A model generated the notes under the pieces. It had not been told where the DNA came from. It made no database searches and saw only the letters and a list, made by a program, of their open reading frames with translations. DNA of 43,786 nt from contig CADCIU010000028.1 in assembly GCA_902801585.1 (NCBI GenBank), positions 1 through 43,786 of the forward strand. The letters are read 5' to 3'. Origin of the DNA: an uncultured Lachnospiraceae bacterium. Its GTDB lineage: Bacteria > Bacillota_A > Clostridia > Lachnospirales > Lachnospiraceae. Shown piece after piece: positions 1-7,740 of this stretch (the stretch's first letter is position 1; each line of letters starts with the position of its first letter). The position numbers were made by a program, and so were the translations under genes.

Positions 1-3000
1 AACTGCAAAAGTATATTCCCACTGATTTGCCGTATCATTCTTTACCCACTGTGTAGATCCGGTGATGTTCTGATCCGTCCCTGTTACCAGTTCGGTTTTT
101 GCGGTTTCATCACTGTCAGGATTGACGCGGCCGTCATCTGATCTTACCAGATGGACAGTAATGTCATCCGGACGGGAAAGTCTTGCGTTTCCTTCGTCGT
201 ACCACTTTTTAATGATCGTTACTGTCTGCTGCGGGGGATCTTTTTCCCACCAGACTGTGATATAGTGGTCTTCTGATACACCGGTAAAGGTATAACTTAT
301 GACTCCATTGGCGTCTTTTGTAAAGGTGTACTCTGTCCCATTTGTACCATGATAGGTATAGGAACCACCTGTCCAGGTGACATTCCTAAGATCAATCTCT
401 CCAGACGTATTGTCTTCTGTGCCATCGGAGATTTTGACTTTCCAGATATGCCAGAAGGTATCCGGCGTCATGGTGTAAATAGCGGTTTTATTCTTAGGTA
501 CAGCAAGTAATGCCTGTTTATACCCTGTTTCTCCTTCAGGCTGGTGTACGCCATAAGCAGTCTGATTGCCCCAAACATCCGTGTCGGAAGTGCTGATCGT
601 TCCTCCTTCGTATGTCCTGGAATAGATCCGGTAGATCATGTTGGAATTGGTGAGGTGCGTATTCGCTCCTGCGGAACATCTGGCCATGAATGTTAGACCA
701 TTTTGTGCGTCAGCAACCACAAAATATCCTGACCTCATCATATCATCAAAATCTTCTTGCGTTGTTTCTGATCCTCCAGTAACTCTTGTTCCAGAAAGCC
801 GAACACCTCCATTGCTTATATTCTCCGCAAATAGAGTACTTTCATCAGAAACATAGATCTTTGACAGTCTCCCATTGAGTATTTCAGTCTGTTCGCTTAT
901 AACCTCATCTTGTGTCAACAACCAGAATAAAAATTCTCCCGTAGTGTAGTCATAGCATGCTGTTTTATATTTGGCGGTAGCCTGCTCGCCATTTTCCAGA
1001 ACAGGAGTTGTACCATCCTCTTCGTAAAGCGGAATCACCTCTTCATTTTCCAGTGGAATCGAGAAATATCTTCTAATATTATGTGTTTCACCACTTGCGT
1101 GTTGATAAGTTCCTACTCCGTTTTCGGGAAACGTAATTCGACCAAATCCTGAAATATCAGCACTTCCACCGCCGTCTTTTATTTTGATTCCAATTAAATC
1201 GCCATTTAACGAAGAGAGCGCATATGTGTCTTTAATGTAAACAACAGACCCAATATCATAATCGTTAATTCCAAATAAGAATGTTTTTCCGCTTATACTG
1301 TCATTCTCATTCGCTGTAACTTTAATGTTGATAGTAAACTGTCCAACTGTGCGGAAACCATTATTCATAGCGGAAGGAAGGAGACCATTACCATAATAGA
1401 CAGAGTTTCCTATGTCTTGAGAAGCCTTAGGATTTGTGTTCTCAATATAGCTATCTGATAATGTGACCACTACATCAGCTTTCTCTCCAGTCGAAAGAGT
1501 CGCCGCATTCTTGTATGTAATGATTGCAAAAGTCCCATCAGTCTGAATCGATTCGCCAGCTGCAAGCGTCTTCCGGGAGTAGCAAATACCAAATTTTCCA
1601 TTAGAGCCCTTTCCCGCAGTATAATTACTGTTTTTAATTTCAATAGACACAGACACATCAGGATCAACAGTACTTGTTCCTGTTACAGATGAACCAGTTG
1701 CAGCAAAGGAATATTTTGAAAAATCCATCAAGTTGTAGTCGACATAAACGGTGCCATAGGGAAGATTGCTCAAAAAGCTGGTAACACTCCCTTCTATATG
1801 TATTTCCGAAATGTCACTGACCGGAGAAATGTACTCTATCTCTTCGTTTTCCCCTACAACTGCAAAGTCTGAAAAGCTTTCCACTTCAAAGCTCAGAGTG
1901 TTCTCTTCATCAAGGGCAGATTTGCCAGCTATTTCCGGTCCTTCTTCTCCGTAATGAATAATGCTAAGAGCATCTCCCTCTGAGTATTTTGCCGTGTCCT
2001 TGAATTGAATAGCGATCAACACAGTATCCGCGGGTTCTATTTCACTCGAATCACTTCCATCGACCAATAGCTCAGAATCATTCTTTTCATTTGACCAAAA
2101 TCCTATGTTCAACAATTCCTTGCAGACATACTGGCTCTCCGAAAACAGCCCGCTAAGTTGGTCTACCCGATCGATATAATGATCCGGATCAGATTCAAAA
2201 GAGATTTCTGACACTTTAAAGACTGCATTTTCAGGAATCTCGGCCTTTTCCGTATAGGAAGCAGTAATGATGAACTTATCATTCTCAAATGTTTGAGTAA
2301 TGCTATTGTCCGGCAGATCACTGATATCTACGATGACAAAGATCGAGAATCCCTCTGTTGAAAACGTTACTGCATCGTCTTCAACACTGCTTTTGAGTAC
2401 TTCAACCTTTTCTCCGAAATGAACGATCTGCGTATTCTCAGATACATCCGACTTATCAAGCAATCTGATATTTACGTCAACAGCGGCGGCAGGTATTACT
2501 TTTTCGCCATTGGCATTGATAATTGAAATATCCAACAATTTGAAATACTGGATGTTATCGGTTACTCCGTTCAGCGCATCTGCAGTCTGTTTTTTATATG
2601 ATTCATAATCTGCTGCTTCCTCTGTCACTTCAGCAACAGACAGCATAGACTTATCCGGAATTTCAGCATCCTTTCCATATGTGACTGTGACCTCATATGT
2701 GTCACCCTCTGCAGTGATGTAGTTAGTCGTTATCGTCTCCGTCCCCACAATGCCATATACAGAGAATCGGTCGAACTCAAACTCAACCGCTTCGACTTCT
2801 TTCTCTGTTCTCTCTGTATCTGAGTCAATGACTTCAGCCTTCTCCTCGTCATTCTTGTCAAAGTGGATCGTGTCGACAGCCGTGTTCTTCTCGATCTCGA
2901 CAGCCTGCTTGTACTCAATCCTCACGTAGACATTTCCGCCGGGCTCAATCTCCACATCCTCAAAGACAAAAGCGATATCATAGAACTTTGCAAAGGAGAG

Positions 3001-3675
3001 CGTTATGTTCTCATCGTATTTGTCCTGCATTTCGCTGAGTGCCTTCCCGTAGTACGTCTCGTAAGCATCAGGATCACTTTCTTTTGTGATCTCCTTAACT
3101 CTGAGCCGGACCCCTTCGGGAAGTTTTGCACTCTCGCCAAAGTCTGCATAAACGACATAGTTATCTGTATCATAGGTGAGCTGTGTATCCTCAGTGATCA
3201 GCTTGACTTCTTCAGCAGTCTGTCCTATAGCCTCTTCGGTAGTCAGGCCTTCTGTCTGCTCCCCCTCGTCAGCAGACTCGGGTTCATTCGCATCGTCTTC
3301 ATTGACAGCTGCTGTATCAGCTTCATCTGTTTCGTCCGCCTCCGCGTCCCGGCTGCCACTCTCGGAACTGCTGTTCTCGTCTTCAACAGCTTCTTCATGT
3401 TCTTCTACCTGAACGTTTTCATCTGCTGCAGGTTCTTCTTCCCGCTCGCTCTCGAAGACCGTCCCTGCCTCACCGGGCTCATTCTCGCCGGCGGCCACGT
3501 CAATACCCGGCTGCTCTGCAGCCGTATTTTTGTCCAGCGTAATGGCAGGCAGAATCAGGGCGTAGGTCGTCGAGAACACTACCACCGCTGCCATTACGGA
3601 TACTGCCCGCTGCCAACGTTTCATTCTCCGGTTTAGCTTTATGAACTGCTCCACCATCTTTTCAATGAAGTTCAT
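1..3675 (-). CDS. Large CnaB-type surface adhesin, C-terminus beyond the window
   Basis: The frame is open for 1,225 codons from an ATG at 3675 and leaves the window at base 1, so the C-terminus and any LPxTG sorting signal are not seen. GGAG lies just upstream of the ATG. The N-terminus has a basic stretch (NRRMKRWQR) and a hydrophobic segment ending in TTYALILPAIT, a signature I associate with clostridial surface proteins. An acidic Glu/Asp/Ser linker follows to about residue 160. Three related modules of about 130-150 residues then span about 163-610, each with a pattern like AEIPDxxxLxVxEIT near its start and a closing FSxFxVVG-like strand. A Thr/Ser-rich region follows, and a CnaB-like fold starts near residue 1151 (TVTIIKKWYDEGN). 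Cell-wall anchored adhesion or pilin function is inferred. A signal peptidase gene lies 140 bases upstream in the same direction. Confidence 0.85.
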   Translation of the reverse strand, partial: MNFIEKMVEQFIKLNRRMKRWQRAVSVMAAVVVFSTTYALILPAITLDKNTAAEQPGIDVAAGENEPGEAGTVFESEREEEPAADENVQVEEHEEAVEDENSSSESGSRDAEADETDEADTAAVNEDDANEPESADEGEQTEGLTTEEAIGQTAEEVKLITEDTQLTYDTDNYVVYADFGESAKLPEGVRLRVKEITKESDPDAYETYYGKALSEMQDKYDENITLSFAKFYDIAFVFEDVEIEPGGNVYVRIEYKQAVEIEKNTAVDTIHFDKNDEEKAEVIDSDTERTEKEVEAVEFEFDRFSVYGIVGTETITTNYITAEGDTYEVTVTYGKDAEIPDKSMLSVAEVTEEAADYESYKKQTADALNGVTDNIQYFKLLDISIINANGEKVIPAAAVDVNIRLLDKSDVSENTQIVHFGEKVEVLKSSVEDDAVTFSTEGFSIFVIVDISDLPDNSITQTFENDKFIITASYTEKAEIPENAVFKVSEISFESDPDHYIDRVDQLSGLFSESQYVCKELLNIGFWSNEKNDSELLVDGSDSSEIEPADTVLIAIQFKDTAKYSEGDALSIIHYGEEGPEIAGKSALDEENTLSFEVESFSDFAVVGENEEIEYISPVSDISEIHIEGSVTSFLSNLPYGTVYVDYNLMDFSKYSFAATGSSVTGTSTVDPDVSVSIEIKNSNYTAGKGSNGKFGICYSRKTLAAGESIQTDGTFAIITYKNAATLSTGEKADVVVTLSDSYIENTNPKASQDIGNSVYYGNGLLPSAMNNGFRTVGQFTINIKVTANENDSISGKTFLFGINDYDIGSVVYIKDTYALSSLNGDLIGIKIKDGGGSADISGFGRITFPENGVGTYQHASGETHNIRRYFSIPLENEEVIPLYEEDGTTPVLENGEQATAKYKTACYDYTTGEFLFWLLTQDEVISEQTEILNGRLSKIYVSDESTLFAENISNGGVRLSGTRVTGGSETTQEDFDDMMRSGYFVVADAQNGLTFMARCSAGANTHLTNSNMIYRIYSRTYEGGTISTSDTDVWGNQTAYGVHQPEGETGYKQALLAVPKNKTAIYTMTPDTFWHIWKVKISDGTEDNTSGEIDLRNVTWTGGSYTYHGTNGTEYTFTKDANGVISYTFTGVSEDHYITVWWEKDPPQQTVTIIKKWYDEGNARLSRPDDITVHLVRSDDGRVNPDSDETAKTELVTGTDQNITGSTQWVKNDTANQWEYTFAV

Positions 3676-3715
3676 CTTTGCTCTCCTAACTTTGCTGCTT
3701 CTTTATGCTCCGCTC

Positions 3716-3738
3716 TTCTGTCCGTATGTTAGACAGAA
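3716..3738 (-). promoter_or_regulatory. Small leader hairpin before the adhesin start
   Basis: A 7-bp inverted repeat TTCTGTC/GACAGAA with a 9-base loop lies in the 140-base leader between the signal peptidase stop and the adhesin ATG. There is no T-tract, so it is not a terminator. It could be an mRNA processing or stability element, or chance. Confidence 0.25.
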
Positions 3739-3815
3739 CGTTCTCCGTTCATTTCGTCTATATCTGTTCCTCTGCAACTTGAATAAAGAAACCTTTATCA
3801 ATTCAACTCGGCCTG

Positions 3816-4397
3816 CTAGTGTACCACCCCCATCTGAGCCAGCGGCCACACCCGAAACACGATCTCGCCCACGATCTGTTCCTCAGCGACACATCCTATG
3901 GATGTATTTCGCGAATCAATCGATACTGCCCGATTGTCTCCCATCACGAAGAGTTTGCCTTCCGGCACCTGATAGGGGAGTTCTATGTTCGTCTCACCGT
4001 ATGCTTTCTCTTGCAGGTACGGCTCATCGATCAGGTTGTTGTTAACGTACACATTGCCTTCTTTATCCATATCCACCCAGTCACCCGGATTCGCGATCAC
4101 TCGCTTTACAAGGATATTGTTGTTGTAGTAGAAGGCGATGACATCGCCGGTCTCAAAATCGGAACCTTTCACTGAAACTACGATGTCCCCACTGTCCAGC
4201 GTTCCATGCATTGATTTTCCGTAGATTCGCAGGATCGGCAGGAGCAGGACTGCCACCAGAACTGCAGCTGCTGCCACTACTACAAGTGACAAAAAAGTGC
4301 TTCGGATCGTCATCCTGAATCGGTGCAGATACCGTTCCCGCTTCACCGCCTGTATGAGCTCGCCTGTCTGAGGGAGAGCTCCTGAATTCCCGTTCAT
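3816..4397 (-). CDS. lepB: Signal peptidase I (type I leader peptidase)
   Basis: A 193-residue S26 peptidase that would cleave signal peptides of exported proteins at the outer face of the membrane. One transmembrane segment lies at about residues 33-56. The nucleophile Ser62 is in YGKSMHGTL, the general base Lys98 in ILVKRVIANPGD, and the family box VMGDNRAVSIDSR is present, so the enzyme looks complete. An ATG seven codons upstream (4418) is open, but GGAGGTGA sits five bases before the ATG at 4397, so the shorter form is preferred. It lies between a coiled-coil gene and the adhesin. A dedicated signal peptidase beside an adhesin is common in Gram-positive pilus loci, so it may preferentially process that protein. 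Confidence 0.93.
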   Translation of the reverse strand: MNGNSGALPQTGELIQAVKRERYLHRFRMTIRSTFLSLVVVAAAAVLVAVLLLPILRIYGKSMHGTLDSGDIVVSVKGSDFETGDVIAFYYNNNILVKRVIANPGDWVDMDKEGNVYVNNNLIDEPYLQEKAYGETNIELPYQVPEGKLFVMGDNRAVSIDSRNTSIGCVAEEQIVGEIVFRVWPLAQMGVVH

Positions 4398-4401
4398 GGC
4401 T

Positions 4402-4749
4402 TCACCTCCCCGGTTCATTCTTTATGTCCTCTTCTTTCCCGCCGGAGTTTTCATCCCAAATCTCAGCAGCAGGACTTTCATATCTCCGTAACGGTTCCTT
4501 TCGGATTACCCTTCTCTTTACATTCTCTACATACAAATCAGCTGCTTTCTGTGCTTCTTCGAAGATTCCGGTCAGCTGCAGTGAGGCTTCCGCTATGGAA
4601 CCTGCTTCTTTTATTTTGATTCGCTTGTCTTCAAGCTTTTTCTTTGTTTCAGTCAGTTCTTCCCTTAGTGAATCGATCTCGCGGCTCTGCGCCAGCATGA
4701 TCTCCAGAAGCTCTGACCGCTTAAGTTTCAATAGTTCTTTTTCTGTCAT
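4402..4749 (-). CDS. Small coiled-coil protein of the adhesin locus
   Basis: A 115-residue hydrophilic protein without a signal peptide or membrane segment. Residues 1-50 are a highly charged heptad-like helix (LKRSELLEIMLAQSREID, then SLREELTETKKKLED). A second helical part follows (EEAQKAADLYVENVKRR), then a disordered acidic tail. GGAGGCAGGT directly precedes the ATG. The stop is four bases before the signal peptidase start, so the two are probably one transcript. The helix resembles small DivIVA/SepF-like scaffold helices, but I do not recognise the family with certainty. A cytoplasmic role in placing or coordinating surface-protein export is a guess from context. Confidence 0.75.
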   Translation of the reverse strand: MTEKELLKLKRSELLEIMLAQSREIDSLREELTETKKKLEDKRIKIKEAGSIAEASLQLTGIFEEAQKAADLYVENVKRRVIRKEPLRRYESPAAEIWDENSGGKEEDIKNEPGR

Positions 4750-4819
4750 TACCTGCCTCCTAAAGCAATTCAGATTACCGCCATGGATGCCGTTCTATCA
4801 TTCGGTCATGCGGCCGGTT

Positions 4820-5932
4820 TTACGTACCGATTTTCAATAGTTCCCTGGTATTCTCTGTTTTGGCGCCGTCCGTTTCTGATGTTCTTTCCATTGAAATCCC
4901 TTCGCGACGTGTTACTTTTCCTTCGAGATTCGCTTCATTAAGGAACAGATCACGGGCGGGCTTCCTAGCGGCCTTTTTATCCGCTTCCATGAACTTTTCC
5001 ATGGAATTTAGGATGACAAGACTCCCGTTCTCTTTTGCGACATCAAACCTGAATGGGTTCTCTTCTGCCCACTCAGGATCACAGGCTGCTCTTTTCTGCC
5101 AGTACTCATGGGCTTCAATAAATCCGTCGTGGATCATCTTTTCAGCGCGCAGCCTTGCTTCTACCGCATCCGGATACTCTTCAAAGGTCCCGATATAAAA
5201 AATCCTTTTCTTGAAACCGATAGACACGTTGTATTTGCCGTTTTTTTTCCGAAACACTCCACGGAAACCACTCGTGTTGTCTGATCGGGATTTGCGGCTG
5301 TCCAACCATTCGATACAGGTTCCGTCGACCAAATGCAGTCTGTCATGAACAAGTCTCTGGTATTCTTTCTTGAGACAGCCGCAGCTCTTTTTATTCTCTT
5401 TGTTCAGGGAGGCGACTGATACATCCACCTCATTGCCGCAGTCACAGCGGCATCTCCACAGCAAGGATCCGCTCGAATCGGTTTTGCCGAGAGGATAGAG
5501 CGCAACGAGTTTTCCGTATCTTTTTCCGGTGATGTCCTTTTTTCTGCCTTCTTTTCTTATACAGCCGCAGCTCTTTTTTAGTCCGACTGTGAGATCATAT
5601 GAAGAAGCTGCTGTCAACTGCCCGCAGCTGCATCTGCACTTCCACATGACACATGCGTCCATGTTCCTGACTCTCTCAAGGACGGTCAATCTTCCATAGA
5701 CTCTGCCGGTGAGATCTTTAGCCTTACGCCCGACTATCTTCTCCACAGGGTCCTCCTTGGCGCAGCCGCAGTTAGTGATCAAACCGTCCTGTAAATACCT
5801 GCCTTCCATCAGGACTACGTTTCCGCAATCGCATTTGCACTCCCATTTATGGTTTTTGGAATCACTTTCAATCCGCCTCAGGACTGTAAGTTTTCCAAAT
5901 TTCTTCCCTGTCAGATCTACTGTTTTCGGCAT
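4820..5932 (-). CDS. Triple zinc-ribbon and AP2-domain DNA-binding protein
   Basis: A 370-residue protein with three copies of a module of about 60 residues beginning at about 6, 73 and 133. Each has a D(L/I)TG-K-x-(F/Y)GKL motif, then a WxCxCxCG knuckle and a closing CGC (C32/34/36 with C55/57; C99/101/103 with C122/124; C161/163/165 with C184/186). These look like zinc ribbons. An AP2 domain follows at about 219-270 (NTSGFRGVFRKKNGKYNVSI, then YIGTFEEYPDAVEARLRAE). AP2 with zinc ribbons is known from phage, homing-endonuclease and mobile-element proteins; no HNH or GIY-YIG nuclease motif is visible. The ATG at 5932 is preferred. A TTG at 5965 lies inside the T-tract of the upstream terminator. 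The gene may head the adhesin operon or regulate it (inference). Confidence 0.85.
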   Translation of the reverse strand: MPKTVDLTGKKFGKLTVLRRIESDSKNHKWECKCDCGNVVLMEGRYLQDGLITNCGCAKEDPVEKIVGRKAKDLTGRVYGRLTVLERVRNMDACVMWKCRCSCGQLTAASSYDLTVGLKKSCGCIRKEGRKKDITGKRYGKLVALYPLGKTDSSGSLLWRCRCDCGNEVDVSVASLNKENKKSCGCLKKEYQRLVHDRLHLVDGTCIEWLDSRKSRSDNTSGFRGVFRKKNGKYNVSIGFKKRIFYIGTFEEYPDAVEARLRAEKMIHDGFIEAHEYWQKRAACDPEWAEENPFRFDVAKENGSLVILNSMEKFMEADKKAARKPARDLFLNEANLEGKVTRREGISMERTSETDGAKTENTRELLKIGT

Positions 5933-5963
5933 GATGCCCCCAAATACTGCATAAATGCATGAC

Positions 5964-6025
5964 AAAAAAGCCTGCTCATAAGCGTTCGAAAAAGTATACT
6001 TAACTTGAAACGCTCATAAGCAGGC
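5964..6025 (-). terminator. Rho-independent terminator of the recombinase pair
   Basis: Read on the minus strand, a 17-bp stem with arms at 6009-6025 and 5970-5986 (pairing includes two G-T wobbles) and a 22-base loop is followed by six T (5964-5969). It lies downstream of the serine recombinases and only about 30 bases before the AP2 gene start. The loop contains the perfect palindrome AAGTATACTT (5992-6001). Confidence 0.75.
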
Positions 6026-6183
6026 CGGTCAGGTCATTTATTCTATTATTTCTTTAAAACAGGGATATTTTTTACGAGATTACATATTACGCACATTTCG
6101 TATTGACTTTTTGTTCCAATACATTACAATATTATTATATAACTAATAATAAATTATAAACCGCATAAGTATACTTTTGTGTT
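6026..6183 (+). other. AT-rich intergenic stretch, possible short transcript
   Basis: No reading frame is supported here. The stretch is AT-rich, with a TTGACT at 6103-6108 and TATTAT/ATTATA hexamers at 6130-6139 that could form a weak plus-strand promoter, although the spacing is not ideal. A second copy of the palindrome AAGTATACTT lies at 6167-6176. A strong plus-strand terminator follows at 6184, although no plus-strand gene precedes it, so a short untranslated RNA is possible. Confidence 0.25.
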
Positions 6184-6217
6184 CAGAATTTTCAATATGA
6201 AAATTCTGTTTTTTTTT
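6184..6217 (+). terminator. Strong plus-strand terminator
   Basis: A perfect 10-bp stem CAGAATTTTC/GAAAATTCTG with a 5-base loop is followed by nine T (6209-6217). The T-tract is on the plus strand, facing the 3' end of the minus-strand recombinase gene. It would stop plus-strand transcripts entering that gene. No plus-strand gene upstream accounts for it. Confidence 0.8.
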
Positions 6218-6232
6218 CAACTGTTCCTTTTT

Positions 6233-6826
6233 TTACCCAAGCTTTCGTACTAAGTTGTAGAACTTGGTTCTCGAGAAACCTAATGCCTCTGCTGCCTTCG
6301 TCGCAGTGATCTCTTTTTTTCTCCAGCGCTCATAGATTTCCATGAAATTGTCCGGCAACGGCGCCGGGGGTCTGCCAAATTTAATGCCTTTGGCTTTAGC
6401 AGCTTCTATTCCCTCGCGCTGTCTGCTGCGGATGTTCTCCCGCTCATTCTCCGCGACGAATGACAGGATCTGCAGCACTAAATCACTTAGGAATGTACCC
6501 ATCAGGTCCTTCCCCCGCCTTGTATCCAGAAGCGGCATTTCAATAACCACAATATCCACTTTTTTGACACGCGTAAGATACTGCCACTGTTCAATGACTT
6601 CTTTATAATTGCGTCCCAATCTGTCAATGCTCTTTATAAAGACCACATCATCATACTTCAGTTTCCTGACCATCTTCTTATACATGGGCCTTTCAAAGTC
6701 CTTTCCTGACTGCCTGTCCAGATATATATTCTTTCTGGGGATCCTGGCCTTCTGCATAGCGATCATCTGACGGTCTTCATTCTGGTCTAAGGAGCTCACT
6801 CTGATGTATCCGTAAATATTGCTCAT
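6233..6826 (-). CDS. Serine recombinase (resolvase/invertase type), second of a pair
   Basis: A 197-residue site-specific serine recombinase. The catalytic domain begins YGYIRVSSLDQNEDRQ, with the nucleophilic Ser in RVSS. The family motif SIDRLGRNYKE and the long E helix (FVAENERENIRSRQREGI) follow. A C-terminal helix-turn-helix ends the protein (ITATKAAEALGFSRTKFYN). Length and order fit small resolvases and Hin-type invertases, not the large transposon or phage integrases. Its ATG overlaps the stop of the upstream recombinase as ATGA, so the two are translationally coupled. The two proteins are close paralogues. No crossover site is proven; see the palindromes downstream. Confidence 0.93.
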   Translation of the reverse strand: MSNIYGYIRVSSLDQNEDRQMIAMQKARIPRKNIYLDRQSGKDFERPMYKKMVRKLKYDDVVFIKSIDRLGRNYKEVIEQWQYLTRVKKVDIVVIEMPLLDTRRGKDLMGTFLSDLVLQILSFVAENERENIRSRQREGIEAAKAKGIKFGRPPAPLPDNFMEIYERWRKKEITATKAAEALGFSRTKFYNLVRKLG

Positions 6827-7461
6827 AGTTCCTTATCCTTTCTGCTTTCATCCGCCCTGTCATCCTGCATCATCTTTAGTCTTTTCACCCGGTCATAAAA
6901 TGTTGTTCTTGAAAATCCGCATAGTCTGGCCGCTTCATAGGATGTTATTTCTTTAGCCTCCCATCTCCGATAGATTTCCATAAAGTTGTCCAGCAAGGGT
7001 TTCGACGGACGTCCGAATTTTACTCCCCGCTGTTTCGCAGCATAGATCCCTTCCTTTTGTCTGGTTCGGATATTTGTCCTCTCATTTTCAGCCACGAAAG
7101 ACAATAGCTGAAGAACAATGTCACTGAGAAAGGTTCCCATCAGATCCTTTCCCTTTCTCGTATCCAGAAGTGGCATTTCAATAACTACAATATCCACTTT
7201 TTTGACACGAGTGAGATACTGCCACTGTTCGACAATATCTTTGTAATTGCGCCCGAGTCTGTCGATGCTTTTGATATAGAGCAGGTCATTGCATTTCAAT
7301 CTGCTGAGCATTTTCATATACATCGGCCTTTTGAAATCTTTTCCCGATTGTTTATCAGTATAAATGTTACATTGCTCTATATGTGCCTCCTTCATAGCGA
7401 TCAACTGCCTGTCTTCGTTCTGATCAAGTGAACTTACCCGTACATAACCATAAGCCGTCAT
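6823..7461 (-). CDS. Serine recombinase (resolvase/invertase type), first of a pair
   Basis: A 212-residue serine recombinase with the same order as its downstream neighbour: catalytic YGYVRVSSLDQNEDRQ, SIDRLGRNYKD, helix E FVAENERTNIRTRQKEGI, and a C-terminal helix-turn-helix (ITSYEAARLCGFSRTTFYD). The last 20 or so residues are a charged tail absent from the neighbour. GGATGAGG precedes the ATG. Identity with the second copy is high through the catalytic core (for example WQYLTRVKKVDIVVIEMPLL is shared) and lower in the N-terminal 50 residues and the DNA-binding part. This fits an old duplication with diverged target choice. The pair may act as a heteromer or on two sites. Confidence 0.93.
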   Translation of the reverse strand: MTAYGYVRVSSLDQNEDRQLIAMKEAHIEQCNIYTDKQSGKDFKRPMYMKMLSRLKCNDLLYIKSIDRLGRNYKDIVEQWQYLTRVKKVDIVVIEMPLLDTRKGKDLMGTFLSDIVLQLLSFVAENERTNIRTRQKEGIYAAKQRGVKFGRPSKPLLDNFMEIYRRWEAKEITSYEAARLCGFSRTTFYDRVKRLKMMQDDRADESRKDKEL

Positions 7462-7660
7462 ATTCTACCTCATCCTTCGCTGAATAGATACATATGCTGC
7501 GCTCTGTCCCGTTCGGAGATCCGACACAAGATTAAGTTTTTTAATTATATTCCCGAACAAACGCATATTCCATGCATATTCCATCACAATATTTGTCCCA
7601 CAAGGCAGGTGTCCCTTTTTTCGACTGCCATGTCCATTGATCAGCACTATCATCGCCGTT

Positions 7661-7680
7661 ACGTGAACGTACGTGAGCGA
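7661..7680. repeat. Tandem imperfect 10-bp repeat upstream of the recombinases
   Basis: ACGTGAACGT is followed directly by ACGTGAGCGA, in the non-coding stretch 7462-7703 upstream of the recombinase pair. It could be an operator or recombinase binding element. Otherwise nothing convincing is seen in this stretch; a 62-codon minus frame there has no ribosome binding site. Confidence 0.3.
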
Positions 7681-7703
7681 CGAAAATGAACGCCAAAAGT
7701 GTA

Positions 7704-7734
7704 AATAAAAAGCCGCCGGCTAAACTCCGGCGGC
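7704..7734 (-). terminator. Rho-independent terminator after the deaminase-like gene
   Basis: The 8-bp GC stem GCCGCCGG/CCGGCGGC with a 7-base loop (7712-7734) is followed on the minus strand by TTTTTAT (7704-7711). It begins six bases past the stop of the adenosine-deaminase-like gene. Confidence 0.9.
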
Positions 7735-7740
7735 GTCAAA

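Noticed and set aside
2863..3636. 257-codon plus-strand frame opposite the adhesin
   Set aside because: A hydrophobic, Cys/Phe-rich shadow of the acidic linker; the minus frame is continuous through the region.
7465..7653. 62-codon minus-strand frame just before the first recombinase
   Set aside because: No ribosome binding site and no recognisable family; probably chance.
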